Shown: piece after piece, positions 11,101 through 24,357 of the stretch
Layout of the letters: the number at the start of each line of letters is the position of its first letter
How positions within the stretch are numbered: position 1 is the stretch's first letter
Assembly (NCBI GenBank): GCA_047495785.1
Contig: JBLDXI010000015.1
Coordinates: 4,588,001-4,652,000 of the forward strand
DNA length: 64,000 bases
From: Lepidodermella squamata
Lineage: Eukaryota > Gastrotricha
Direction of reading: 5' to 3'
Translations under genes and position numbers: made by a program
The notes under the pieces: generated by a model
What the model was told of the DNA's origin: nothing
Seen by the model: only the letters and a program-made list of their open reading frames with translations
Databases searched by the model: none

Positions 11101-13166
11101 TAAAACCTGGACATTTACTGATTTTCTTTTTGAAATTTCGGAGCATTTTTAGGCCTTCTTTAAGGCTTTTTCACCCAAGTAATCGAAATTTTCCGCCCGC
11201 AAGCTCTAAATATGGCTTCTTGATTTCAAGAAAATCTGGAAATTCAATTATTCAAACAAGAAATTTACAAAAGAATCGAATATTCAATCTTATCGCTAAA
11301 CCGATCAACTTCTTTTTTTTTAGGATTTTCGAAGCTGGCTGGTCTTAACTCGGCTCCCTCGTCTTCGTCGTCATCGCTAGCAAACGCCCCAGGTAGTGAG
11401 ACTGCTTCGCCATCGGCCGGCAATAGATCAGCGGCTTCAAATCACTGGTCGATGCGCCTAGTCAAGCAACTAGCGACCGCAACCGCCTCGGCTGCAGCCG
11501 CCGCCCTACCCCCACCTAACCTCCTACCCGACCTGGTTCGCGTTCTGGTCGACAACTGGATATTCCCACGATCAGAGGAGCCCGCAGCGAGTGTTGTCGG
11601 CGATGTCGATGTTCGAGATCTGAAGGCGTCGACCCCCGATAGCCTGGTGGAACGCATCGCTGTAACTGCTTGCGTGTTGAACGCAGCATTCGGCCAAGCA
11701 GCGGCTGTTCAATTCTGGCAAATAGTTTGCGGCAGGTTGCAGACGATGTGGGAAACGGGTCGGTCTCTGCCGCGAACCGACTCGGCTATACCGCCTGATA
11801 TGAAACAGAGCCTTGTAGCTCAAAAATTCCAGTTGCTAGCTTACTGCCTTGGTCAAAGGCTCAGGCGTGAGAGGGAAGTTGCTAACGCTGGCAGTGCTTT
11901 TATGGCTGACAACTCGAAGGACGCGCAGAAATCTGACGGCAGGCTCCGTATGCTGGACTCTGTCAACAAAACGCAGCTCGTTTCTGGCAAAGACGTGATT
12001 TACGTACCCGAGACGCAGGAACCGGAGCCCATGACTGAGGACGAGTTGCCGATGTTCCCCATTGAGTCGGAGGGGGAACCAGGCGCTGGTATCGGTTTCC
12101 AACATTCGATTCCGTGCCTACAATCCGACATGAGTTCCTTCAAGGCGGCTAATCCTGGATGTGAACTCATCGACTTTTTGCGTTGGTATTCGCCTCGCGA
12201 TGTGCAGACGTCACCGGACGGCACGCCTGTCCTCAGCTCGCGTATGTGTATACCTGATAATGTTTGGCTTTCAACTTGGGAAAAGGCGAAACCGACCCCG
12301 GCGCGACGTCAGAAACGGCTGTTCGACGAAACGAAGGCCGCGCATAATGTATTGAGGTGGTTCAGTGCGCTTGGCAACTCACCTCGCGATCTCATTCTCT
12401 ACCTCCTGCCGGTTGTGATGGGCGCGGCTCTTCGCAGGCTCCTCCGCGAGGCGAAAACAGTTCTACCGACTTCGAACGCGGCGCATCACGTTCCGAGCTC
12501 GAAATACGTGAAAGAAGCTGTCGATGCGGCTACTGAATCCGTTGTGCGAGCTAATAATGCTGTTTCGACCTATGCCCTACACCGATCAGCCGCGAATGCC
12601 GACGGCAGTGGCCGATCGACGCCTATGGACTTCGAATCAGGTGGGCAGTCACCGGGTGCTATCGCTACTGCGGCGCTATCTGCGGCTTTCGACGCAATCA
12701 ATGTTGCCGAGCAGCGCGTTGGTCTACTAGCCGCATTGAGGACAAAACTTTCCGGAGCGATCAGCGCAGGTGATGGAGCAGTTCTTGATGAATTTCTATT
12801 TGCTCTGCTCGCAAACTGCTCGGCTCAAAACAACGGCATCCCGTTTCCAGCGCCTGGAAAAACTCCGGTAATTACATTTGTCAGGGTTTCAGATCGACCC
12901 AAGATATCAAAAAACCTTGTAAATCTGAATTTTATTCATGATTTTTATTATTACAGACCATTCGCGGCGTGGTGCTATCGTTGATATCATCTGAATGTCA
13001 ATCGCCGATGGCTGTTAACACAGTCATTCGCGCCAACTGTCCGAGACCAGCCGCTTTCTCCCGATCCCTGCCCCACCGGCTGTCGGTACGGTTCCACCCT
13101 AACAATCCGACGGCATCATGCTCTCATCTCGCCGCTGCGTTTTCTCGTGATATCATTTTTGCATAA
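5116..13166 (+). CDS. RAB3GAP1: Rab3 GTPase-activating protein catalytic subunit
   Basis: Exons 5116-6430, 11324-12867 and 12957-13166 join in frame to give 1022 aa (human 981). The N-terminus (ELDDFTAVSEWERF) matches the start of RAB3GAP1. The middle holds YYIRVAFPVFDFMTP and an acidic patch. The C-terminal half has the catalytic-subunit signature blocks FKAANPGCELIDFLRWYSPRD, SSRMCIPDNVWLSTWEKAKP and PARRQKRLFDETKAA. The protein ends in RDIIFA. With the RAB3GAP2 subunit it is a GAP for Rab3 in synaptic exocytosis and a GEF for Rab18 at the ER. The first intron is unusually long (4893 nt) and holds a transposon; the second is 89 nt. Low-complexity Ser and Ala runs enlarge this copy. Confidence 0.95.
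6830..7111 (-). other. Unassigned GC-rich open frame inside RAB3GAP1 intron
   Basis: A 93-codon open frame on the minus strand ends in TGA. It starts with a hydrophobic Ala/Gly-rich segment (FLAGVLAGVAFTAAASGAYH) that could be a membrane helix, followed by a polar Asp/Arg-rich part. I recognise no family. The base composition is much more GC-rich than the surrounding intron, like the other two minus-strand fragments nearby, so it may be part of a nested gene or an old mobile element. It could also be a chance frame in GC-rich DNA. Confidence 0.25.
7114..7270. repeat. Direct repeat, copy 1
   Basis: Shares with 7677-7860 the ordered blocks ATAAAACCTATTC, ATTATTAGCCATG, CGCGGGATGCTGC, TTTAGGGAA, AGCCCAAGCGAG and TTTACCTGGC. 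The copies differ by several substitutions and indels. Nature unknown; possibly a dispersed repeat. Confidence 0.6.
7677..7860. repeat. Direct repeat, copy 2
   Basis: Second diverged copy of the unit at 7114-7270, in the same orientation about 560 bp further on. Both copies are followed by CTAGAA and TTTACCTCTTGGCC. Confidence 0.6.
8583..9140 (-). other. Unassigned GC-rich coding-like stretch inside RAB3GAP1 intron
   Basis: On the minus strand one frame reads through a hydrophobic segment (AVYASLLFAIITFAG), a basic stretch, an Ala-rich amphipathic part (ADLLHIVAEGVRASAGVVAD) and an acidic Asp/Glu run. This looks like a membrane protein fragment. An acceptor-like TTCATAG precedes it. I recognise no family. 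A 27-bp unit is repeated twice in tandem near 8738-8792. The transposon at 9168-10683 separates it from the Cys-rich stretch at 10690-11033 on the same strand, so the two may once have been one unit. Confidence 0.25.
8738..8792. repeat. 27-bp tandem duplication
   Basis: The unit CTCCGTTCCTTCGCTCGGGC plus CTCCTG is present twice back to back. It is GC-rich and lies in the coding-like minus-strand stretch. Confidence 0.7.
9168..9271. repeat. Left terminal inverted repeat of Ginger-like element
   Basis: 102 of 104 bases match the inverse of 10580-10683. Inside it the short motif TTGATAATACAT and variants occur several times, as expected for subterminal transposase-binding sites. Confidence 0.9.
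9365..10388 (-). pseudogene. Gypsy-derived integrase of Ginger-like transposon, catalytic core truncated
   Basis: Exons 10388-10174 and 10118-9365 (minus) join in frame to 322 codons. After a short N-terminal region comes an HHCC zinc-binding segment (HIDLGH, then CDIC), then the integrase core with the first two catalytic acids visible in VDLMDYQS and LHSDRGREF. The third block normally has a glutamate soon after the RPRHPQ-like motif. Here RARHPQ runs instead into GHAKAQGH and then a Cys-rich tail (GANCRCRKNELICNSRCH) that usually follows far downstream. I infer an in-frame internal deletion that removed the catalytic glutamate and the region after it. The enzyme is therefore unlikely to be active. 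Confidence 0.75.
10580..10683. repeat. Right terminal inverted repeat of Ginger-like element
   Basis: Inverse of 9168-9271 with two mismatches. It is followed directly by TAAA, which also precedes the left end. Further ATTATCCAC and TTTATCAAGAAT repeats lie just inside. Confidence 0.9.
10690..11033 (-). other. Unassigned Cys/Ala-rich open frame inside RAB3GAP1 intron
   Basis: On the minus strand the frame holds a hydrophobic segment resembling a signal peptide (IYSCLFVCCFFIANFF), a Cys/Pro/Ala-rich part (RGPCNLCPAAPP, CCPTNCGRD) and a second hydrophobic run (FLSIFIALHCFV) that ends at the transposon border. No family is recognised. With the transposon removed in thought, the open frame continues into 9160-8930. 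Such GC-rich, low-complexity frames can arise by chance, so this is weak evidence for a gene. Confidence 0.25.
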
Positions 13167-13412
13167 ATGAAACTCGGCAATCGTCATGAAAATTACGCGA
13201 TTATTTTGTTGTCCGATCTGTGAATTATTTGAAAAAAGTCAGTTGCTTTCAATAGCCAGTATTGTGTTCGGCATGAAAATATGCAATATGTTGGTATTCC
13301 AGGTATTATATTATTATTTATCATCCCAGTCTGTCTTGAAGTCTGATTAAAAATTGAAACAATTTTTTGTTAAATTTCATCTCTTGTTTATAGTTAACTT
13401 TAACTGATATTA

Positions 13413-14423
13413 ATGGGCGCAGAGCAAAGTTTGGAACAAGCCGACCCAGCGGGTGCTTCGCCTTTCTCTCGTCTTCTGCCTAAATCTGCTGGACCCTCAG
13501 GTCGGCCTGATGGTGTCGTTGTAGTGAGTGGACCGAACGCGGCGTCGTCATCTGGTCAAAGCGAGTTGGATAAATTGGCGAAAATCCCGCTCTTCACGCC
13601 TTTCATCAAGTCTTCAGTCAATATTTTCGGCTTTGATTCGAATTCTATAGATGGCTCGTCTTCCGCGGCACTTTCGAACAGTGCGACAGCCACTGGCCTC
13701 GGCCAAGCTCCGGCAATGTTTGACAGTCGAGCTCTGGCGGCGATAAGCACCCGCCTTCAAGAACACCTTCGCCAATGTGCCGAAGCTGTGGCTTTCGATC
13801 AGAATGCATTGTGCAATAGGATGAATGAAGTGAGTTATTCGTTCTGGTTTTGAAATTTTGATAATTTTTGATTTATTTACTCAGATCGATTTGTCGATTG
13901 CTGCGGCTAATTCTTGTCTGTCTGAACGCCATCGTCGCTATACCCGTTTAACTGAACAACTTTCGCAAACTAAGGACATGTGCGCTTTGGCTTCAAAGGT
14001 TCGAGCTGGCGTCGAACAGGTATGTCTTCTTACCAATCGCTATGTAGGTTTCATTTATTTTTTGCTACTACTTGATAGACTCATCGTGGTTTAATCGAGT
14101 TGAATAACCTACTGCCAGCTGATTTGAGGGTACCCATTCCGGAGCTGCCCAGTCGCGAGGCTGAAAGCAACAGAAGCAGTCGGGCTGTTTCGACGTCGAA
14201 CTCGATTGAGGTGCCAAAACGATCTCTTTTTGAAGCTCTTGCTTCGTCCGCCTCGTCCACCACTTCGTCCCACGCGCCCCAGCCTGAAGGTCCGGTTGCG
14301 AAGGAGGAAACGAAGGAAAACAACGAAAACGAAACTCCACAAGTAGCTTCGACTTCGAGCAATCAGCCAGCTACTGAAGGTGCTTCCGAACCGGCAGAAA
14401 GTGGCAACGCAACGGCTTCGTAA
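13413..14423 (+). CDS. BORCS5: BLOC-1-related complex subunit 5 (myrlysin)
   Basis: Exons 13413-13829, 13885-14019 and 14079-14423 encode 298 aa. The protein begins MGAEQS, an N-myristoylation signal as in human BORCS5 (MGSEQS). The diagnostic block [26 protein letters not shown] matches the human protein closely; KIPLFTPFIKSSVN and the C-terminal LIELNNLLPADLRV also correspond. BORCS5 anchors the BORC complex to lysosomes, recruits ARL8 and so drives lysosome movement on kinesins. This copy has about 90 extra C-terminal residues rich in S, E, A and N, without a domain; human BORCS5 has 196 aa. It follows RAB3GAP1 by 246 bp on the same strand, and TTTATAG ends 19 nt before the ATG. Confidence 0.9.
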
Positions 14424-17082
14424 TGGGACATGTACATCATTTGTGTCAAATCCGCCCCATTTTAATTGTTATTATCGTTATTATATTCTGTGATTTTTGT
14501 CTCGCTCGTGTCTGCAATTAATTCATGTTGTGATGATTTTTACGTAATGATAAGCATGGAGAATAAATTTTGCTTCATCATGAAATCGCCGGCTTTTGAA
14601 ATCATCGACATCGCGAAAATTCTCTTCGCTCTACTTCGCTTTTTTCGACGTAAATAGCGTTAAGCAGACAGAACTGAGAGAGCGCCACGTCCTATTTTCG
14701 ACCTAGGTAATCAGTGTCGATTTGCGTGAAGCGATCACGTCAATTGCGCCCGAATAATGGCGCACATTTTAGCACCGGCGAACCTTTGAAAACTGTGAAA
14801 ATTTGCTCGTATTATTGAAGTATTATCCAATTGAGCGCAATCGCGATGGGATGATCGAGGGGCAACACCTATGCCGTAAATCTGCGAATTGCATGTCAGT
14901 TTTTGCAGTTTGTTATCGCCATCAGTTGCTCACCTTAACGCAGTGCCGTTTGGCAACAGATTCCGGTGGTTAATAAGCAATAAATAATGGCATTATTAAA
15001 ATATAATTTTGATAGCTGCTATGAACTTGGGATAAACATCTCAGCCAGATGATGGGTCATTTCGCTACTGCTAATGACACACCTCTCGAGTGCTGCAAAA
15101 GGACAATTACGCCACAGTTATATATTGAGAGAGAGGTTTATATAGCACGTTAACGAACCCGCTCGGCGTGTTAATTTCCAAGTCATTAGACTGTCGAAGT
15201 CGACGACTTGTTTATTATTGCACTTCCGTGGACACGTCAGTGGCGCGCGCGCATATGATAGTGTCATCAGGCCCGTTCGATTGCATGCGGTCAGGCCATT
15301 AAAAATCGCCGATGAGATCGCTCGCGATGAAGTGCGCAATAAAGTGTCACCAAGTCATTTACGCTGCGCTCATTGAGCCATATGTTGTGATTTGCGTGTT
15401 TTGCTTACAGGTTTATTTTCATTATTGAGGCCCACCCTGAGTTTCGCGAAAACTTCGCGCAAGTGCTGATTACCCGCGGGTAAAGGTGATGCGAATGTCA
15501 TTTTGCTCTTCTAATTCGCTATGAAAGTGGACGAATTACGCGCTGTTCATTTGTCCTCATCAAAACGCAGGTGTATAAATTAGTTCCATGCAGAAATAAT
15601 TTGCTCGGTTTCATTGTGATGAAATGCGCGCGGCTCTCTCATCGGAACGAAGACGAAAGATGCGCTTATTGTAACTTTTAAATAGAGGTAAAAACTCTGC
15701 TGAGATGAAATAGCGAGATAGCATTAATGTTATAATGGAGGGCCATCAGCGCAATAATATCTACCGCGCCACCACGACACCATTTAAAAATACCAATTGA
15801 TAGTTGATTGAGTTGACAGACGAGCTGTCTGTCTACACTAATTCGAAACTAACAACGGCGACGCGCCCGGTTGAATGCAAGAAAACGGTGACCGCGCGGA
15901 CAAATGACGAGAGCACAGCCCCGTTTATATCGCAATGGAGCGAAAAATTATTATTATTATTAAGACCACACAATACACCCCTATATTAGTAACCCTGAAT
16001 AGCCCGCTTTTACGCACCTTGGGTATATGATGATGTGGCTTCTTCATAAAAGTGTGTTTATTTAAAAGAGACACCATTGCGCTAAAAGTGGCAGAGGGCC
16101 TTCTTCCCCCACCCACCTACCCGCAAAGCTGCCTTCAATAAGCGACGGCAAGCGCGCAACAGAATTGTGAAAAAAATTTGGTCATCGCAAATCAACATCG
16201 ACATCAACGAAGCCAACCAGCCGTAAAATTGCTCCACTGCTTGCAATAATAACAACAAACTGGCGGTGATGAGACGAGGTGGCACATACAATGAAACCTG
16301 CTAGATTGAAGAGCGAGCCTGTAAATACCAATTTACAGAACAATTTGCCTTTTTTGATAGGCGGTCTTTCAGCTCATGACGGCAGCATTTGATGGTGGCG
16401 AAAAGAAAATTCGACTTAAGAACAAATTTCACGCTCAACTGCACTATCTTTATTGCCACTAAGTTGTACTCATTTGTTCCAATGAAATGGAGGTCAGTAA
16501 AAAGAATAAATCTCATGACGACACATGAAAATCTGCTGTAATGAAACGTAAAATATCTGCAGTATCGAAGTGAAATCAATATTATGCGGATGAAAAGTGA
16601 AAGCAAAGCTGGCATAGTTTTAAACAAATGAATGAATTAGTGATAAACGTTAATAGGCAAATGACAACGGAATGATACAACTCCAATAATTTTCGCCTTT
16701 CAATATTCATTTTCTTATCTATTGATTTGAAATTTGAATTTCAACTGCTGCTGATTTGCTCGGGGATCGATAAACAACATCTTCTTTTTCCCAGTCGCTA
16801 AAACGATGCCCCAATTTATTGTTATAGAAAAGAGAGAGCAGCTGCGTGACAAATTTCGCGCATTTTAAAAAGGGGCGGAGCTTAGTAGTGCGCGCACTGA
16901 GGCGCCTTGGCCAATAGCGTCGCGGCGCACAGGCGCACGTGACTGTCGGGCTCACTGCGCGAACGGCAAGTTTACAACCAATTAACATATATTCACTGGT
17001 TGCTATTTTAACTGAAACTTGCCTTCTGACTTGGCATCGCCACTTTATTTATCACTCCATGCTCTGCAAAAACAGCTTTGTC
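14424..17082. other. Gene-poor region upstream of the BarH-like gene
   Basis: About 2.6 kb with no convincing coding frame on either strand. A candidate longer N-terminus of the homeobox gene opens at 16939 but lacks homology. The position next to a developmental transcription factor makes cis-regulatory content likely. No specific site can be called by eye. Confidence 0.5.
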
Positions 17083-18993
<1,911 letters not shown>

Positions 18994-21900
18994 TGAACTG
19001 TCAAATTGTCTTTGGTCTTTGTAATAAATCTTTATTATATATAATGTTTCGAAAAAAATCCAATTTCCTGAGTACTTCATTTGTGCTGCGAAGTATAGCA
19101 AGTACAATCATCACTTAACATATTTTATTGCAACGGTAGATGATTTTTGACGATTGAAAATTAACTATTCCTATTTCCGAAAATGTTGCTCTCTTGTCAT
19201 TTGTTTCTCAACTCTCTTTATTGTTTTGTTGTCAAAAACACGTATATCCGAATATCTTGTTATATTGATCGTTGTCGTTTTCGTTCTAATTTCCTTGCTA
19301 TATTCCAACACTAGTAGCGGTTTTGAAACAGATTTCATGAAAAAAGTTAATCAACAACTGCGCTATTATTAGTAGAAATGTATTTATGATATATAATTTT
19401 ATTCAACCGTGTAATTGTCAATAAAAAGGCTGACGAAAACTTTACTTTCTTTCATGTTTCATCACGGACAAAAATAGGTATTATTTTTCAATTTAGTCAT
19501 ATAGGTTGGGTTACCATGTTCTCGTTTTACAAGCGCATAGTACGTGTTTATTTAGAAAAAGTACAATCGAACTTGAAGCGCGAATATTCACGCGGCGATT
19601 GCTGGATCTGGCGCGTGCCGTGTTTTCAGTGTCAATGGGCGCAAATTTGACGCGTGAACTCGAGTGGCAGCCTGCCGACAAACGAAACGTGGCACGTTTT
19701 ACCGAATGGGTGATTGAATGGAAAAATTAAAACCATACCGTAAATAGCGCACGCGCCTGCTTAACAGTCAAAATAAAGGCTAATTATTTTTTATTCACGC
19801 GCCCACCTTCGCCGTTTTGCGGCATTTAATACCCACTCAACACTTTGTCTTTCACTTTTTGCGCGAGCTGAGTGGTCCACGCGCAGGGGGAGGGCGTCAA
19901 CCTGAGGCGTGTGTCGAAATAATGAAAAGTAAAATTGGGTCGCTTTTTGTCAAAAGCGAGCGACAAGTGCGCAACCAGCGTTACCACGGTCGCAGCGGTC
20001 CAGTTCAAGGTAGAGTGCACACAACATCATTAATAATTACTTTATTATTATTACTTTTGTACAAAAGTTTTGTTGCGTCGCTTGGAGTAAATTTCGTTCA
20101 CAAAACGACGTTTTCAACGCCGAGGTTAATGAACGGCAAAGTGGCGGCGGTTAACTGCGCTTTGTGCCCATTATTAGTAGTAGCTACGCGCGCGTTTTGG
20201 GCTCGGCCTCGTGTGAGCGCGTACAGGTAACAACCGCGACCGTGGATGACAAGGTTGCGCTTCGCGGCTAGTGCTATTAATGCCGCCGACAAGATTTATT
20301 AGTATCACTTACAGTAATTATCTAATTATTCTTACTACACTCACAGCCGGGACGGAGTTGATGATGATGATGACGACGATGCGAGTACTTTTGCGTATCC
20401 GTTGTTGTTTCATTGCTGCATTATGTTATCATCATTTATCATTTTATTTTAACAAGTACCAAAATGTCTTCTGCAGTAGTAGCACTGCCGCCGTGACACA
20501 TTTCGCTAACCACCACCACTACTAATAAAGCGGCGGCGCGTTGCTTAACGCCCTGTTGCGCGCACTTGCTCGCTTCCGCGTGTATTAGTATTTGCGCAAA
20601 TAAAACTGAGAAATAAATCGAAATCGAGGTTTGGCGTCAGCTCAAGCATGACACGCCGCGAAAATACGACGATGAAACCGATGAGACGGTGCAATTACAA
20701 AAGCTGCCAATTTTTCATCATCGAATTTTAAATACAATAACAAGTTATTTAGGGTGACTAAATTGAAGGAAGAGCGAACAAGCAAGCGAATGGCCGGCCA
20801 GTCGCGCTTGTTTCTCGTCATTTTAATGCGGCGCTCGGTCGGAAAGTCTAGTGTAAGAATACTTCATTATGATGCGGGCGGTTGAAATTTCGATCGCTTT
20901 ACAGAGAGTAGCGTGTTTATTAGCTGTTCGGCGCATGTTTTGGCGCCGCTGCAGGGTGTAACCAAGCGAGTACAAACGCACGCGCTTACTAGCTATAATG
21001 AGGTTAATCGGCAGACAATATATGGCTCAATTTCGATTAAATATATAATGGCATGTGTTGAATTTTTAACACTCCAACGAGTTTAATCAAAATCGTTTAT
21101 TCTGAAAGTGTGCGCGCTCACACTTGCGTTCGCGATTTCTTTTGCTCGTCGCCGAACATCCGTCTTTTGGCGCCATAGCATTTGATTTAATAGAGACAGC
21201 CATTGCCCAGGCCGATTTGCGACATGTGTCTGCGCCGGTCCCTACAGGCGCGATGCTTCATGGTTCGCTAGCTTAGGCCAGCGCAAGTTCTATCTAATAC
21301 CGAGTTTCCGCATGCGCTAATTGGAATGCATTTTGTGATTTGTTTTCAGCTTTTATAATTGCCGTTATTTTCTTTCTTCATCGTTTGTCACACCATAAAA
21401 TGGCATCGAAATTGCACAATTTTCGCTTCTCGCATGTATGACTTTGCTATTTCGCTGTGATATCATGGCGCATTAAATTTGACATGCCGCCCGACGCTTG
21501 ATTATAAAAATTTAGCAGCTCAATAAGTGTGAAATAAATGCGCTGATTTAAATCAACTCGAACATTTTTCGAGAAAATCATTGCCGAGTTTATGTAATTC
21601 GTTTTCGATCCCAAGTGACTGGGAGAGTTACACATGTTAGGAGACGAAAAAGACTGAACGAAAAGAAATTTGGGCACATGCATAGAAAAGAGAAGACGGT
21701 ACAAAATGAGATGAAACAAGGCAATATAAGAATCGAATGATCAGAGAATCTGGTCTGAGGCAACAGCCCATAAGGATATACCTAGCTACTTCGCGGCCGT
21801 ACAATGTTAAAAATAGCTAGAGCAGTTGCGAGACAACCTGTGAAGATGAACTAAAATACTCCGAAAGTATCTTATAAAAGAGAAGTACTGCAGTTTCTGT

Positions 21901-23182
21901 AATATTCAGAACTTCATATTACAAAACTCATGCTATATCAGTAAAAATTAACTCAGAATTTTTCATCGGCTTCGGTGGCTACTCGGCTGGGGTCAAACGG
22001 TACCATTCCACGTTGACTAAGAAATCCTGTCTCACTCACATTTTAGAGGGCGCCCTTTTTTCTTCTTACGATCCAATTTTAACCCCTTCTTCTAAGTTTA
22101 AGGAGTCATACCCCTTCTCACTGACCTTGCGCAGGTGCTCATGTCAAAGCCAAACGTTGGCGAGGCGATGATTGAGAGCCATCGACACGGTTGTAGCCGC
22201 AGTTAATAGGTGCAAACTTGACCAGCCGTATCCCCAACACTCGGTGGCTCCGAGACACATAGGACGTCCTTTGAGAAGTCCTCGGAGTAAAACACATCTA
22301 CTGATACTATTTTAACGCTGCTGTGGATTGTGTAACAAATCTCGAAAAATAAATTTGGGAATCAATTGCGAGATAGTGGATAATTAACAGGTTCGCGAGA
22401 CAGATGGCTTTGCGAAGGATTTCCATCGCCAATACTTGGAATGACGTGGAACATTCGAATGAAGTTTTCAATAGTATAAAATGAGCTGATCGTTCTCAGA
22501 ATATGGGCAGGTCCCGGGTTTTAATTCCGATGTTTTTAAATTCATAATCTTCAGGCCAAAAATTGGTCGGCAGATCGCTCATCGGCTTTCCAGGCGTTTC
22601 AACTTAAACGTCATGCTCGTGTCACAATTCTGGCGAAATTATTAGGTACCAAATGATTTCCCACAATTCAATCCAATAAGTGAGATCAAAAAAGCTTGCA
22701 GCTGAGCGGAAGCTTGCGTTTTGAAAATTAAAAATTAAAAAATCAAAACTTCAACCTTTGGGCAGGTCCCGGGACTCCGGGACTGCTGTTAGGCGGAAGC
22801 CGGACCCCGATTTTTTCTCTGTCTGTTTGTGACACCTGCAGCTACTTCAGGTCTTCATTCGTCTTGAGATTTTCTAAACTTGTTGATCTTTGATCCTAAA
22901 ATTTATTCTTGAGATTTTTTTACGTCTCGATATTTACATCAGGTATAACAGCCTTCACTGAGGTTACCGCGGTAAAATCGATCGTTTTTACAGGCACTTA
23001 GTTTTCTTTACTCCGCAGCCCAGGTAACTGCAGCGTATGGAATCCTAAGATTACGCATGCAATCAACAGCACTTACTCATTTTGTCGTGAACCACCTCCC
23101 TCGGTGATCCCTCGGTTAACGTGAATCACCTGAGCATCAGGTGTTCTTGATCACGCAACATGATCGACTGTTGTCGATGGTG

Positions 23183-23270
23183 TCATTCCAGTATCATATT
23201 TACTTTTTTCTCAATGAGGATACTCACGCTGCGCTATCATTCAGTTGAAATCAATCATTATTGTGAAATG
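23183..23270. repeat. Direct repeat with 23485-23575, copy 1
   Basis: Shares GTCATTCCAGTAT, TTTTCTCA and GGATACTCACGCTGCGCTAT with the second copy, and less conserved flanks that contain a GTACACA/TTACACA block. Nature unknown. Confidence 0.65.
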
Positions 23271-23484
23271 ACAGTGAAAATGAATGGCAGTGAACTCAGT
23301 GATCAGTGACATCATGTGAGTTTTGTGTCTAATAAAATTAAAGAAATGCCAGGAGAAAGATTCTCTTCGATCTATGTGTACGTCCAGGTTACACATTCGG
23401 AGAGTATCTTACCTCAATATGCATCTAGCAAATGCATGAAGGATGCACGCTCCTCTGATATCAATGCATCAAGAAGTCTATCGG

Positions 23485-23575
23485 CGTCATTCCAGTATTA
23501 TTTAATCTTTTCTCATCTGGATACTCACGCTGCGCTATCATTCTCTTAAATTCAATACCTTGTGATAAGTAATTT
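23485..23575. repeat. Direct repeat with 23183-23270, copy 2
   Basis: Diverged copy, same orientation, about 300 bp further on. Together they suggest a tandem duplication of roughly 300 bp. Confidence 0.65.
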
Positions 23576-23889
23576 TTTAGTTTTGTTTCCGAAAAAGTAT
23601 TATCGGAAGAAAGCTTCTGTATGATACATATATAGCTAATTCCTCTAGGGGTACACAATCAGAGATCTAACCTAATAAGCGAGCAGAAGCATACTGCTCA
23701 GAGATAAAGCTACCCTGAGAAGTATCCGCAAATGGAACAATAATGACATCTCAGACAAGATCTAATGTATACGTTTTACTTACATATTTATCTTGAACAA
23801 TCTTAAGCAAACAATCATTGAAGGAATGAGAAAAATCAACTAGAAGCAACAATCAATCATTGACCAAATCATTGACCAGGTGAATACCT

Positions 23890-24357
23890 TGGAGATTAAT
23901 ATATCGAGCCAGATGCGGTACTGGCAGCCGCCAGATGATACTTGGAGTAGACCTCGAGGGCGACCAAAATTAAGGTGGATTGATTGCATCAAAAAACATC
24001 TGACAAATTAGGGATTATAAATTTTGAGGAGGCCGACGCCCTGACCCATGATAGAACTACTTGGAGACAAAAAATTCAGAGTTATTTTGGTGGAATTGAA
24101 ATATCAGATTCAGGGTGAGTTTTTGAGGTTTACGATCCAGGATAGGTAGCTTGCTACCGGTCCTCCTCCGACACTCGGTTCGCTTGGCGTGAACAAAATT
24201 TACATCACGCCCGGCTAATCGGGTACACCGGAGTGATTTTTATTTCATCATTTTTCCTTCTCATTTTTCTTCGTCTCTGTACACGTACTCAATTGTTATT
24301 GCCATGTTATTGTTGATTAATGAAGGAAAAGATAAAATATGCTATGCTATGCTATGA
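23890..24357 (+). mobile_element. 3' remnant of a non-LTR retrotransposon (LINE)
   Basis: One frame reads WSRPRGRPKLRWIDCIKKHL and, after a stop and a frame change, FEEADALTHDRTTWRQKI. This is the common C-terminal end of LINE reverse-transcriptase proteins (GRPKLRWID, then DRTxWR). The copy is broken by stops and a frameshift and has lost the catalytic part. The sequence after it ends in a short tandem of TATGC units (about 24338-24357), which may mark the 3' terminus. The clade cannot be set from this fragment. Confidence 0.6.

Larger units (their letters stand above)
6431..11323 (+). other. Giant intron 1 of RAB3GAP1
   Basis: Donor GTAAATTG at 6431 and acceptor TTTTTTTTAG ending at 11323; the flanking exons join in phase 1. 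It is roughly 90 times longer than the usual intron in this window. It contains a diverged direct repeat (7114-7270 and 7677-7860), GC-rich minus-strand coding-like stretches (6830-7111, 8583-9140, 10690-11033) and a Ginger-like transposon (9168-10683). Confidence 0.85.

Noticed and set aside
16939-17058. N-terminal extension of the BarH-like protein from 16939
   Set aside because: The added residues have no similarity to BarH proteins and precede plausible starts at 17059 and 17083.
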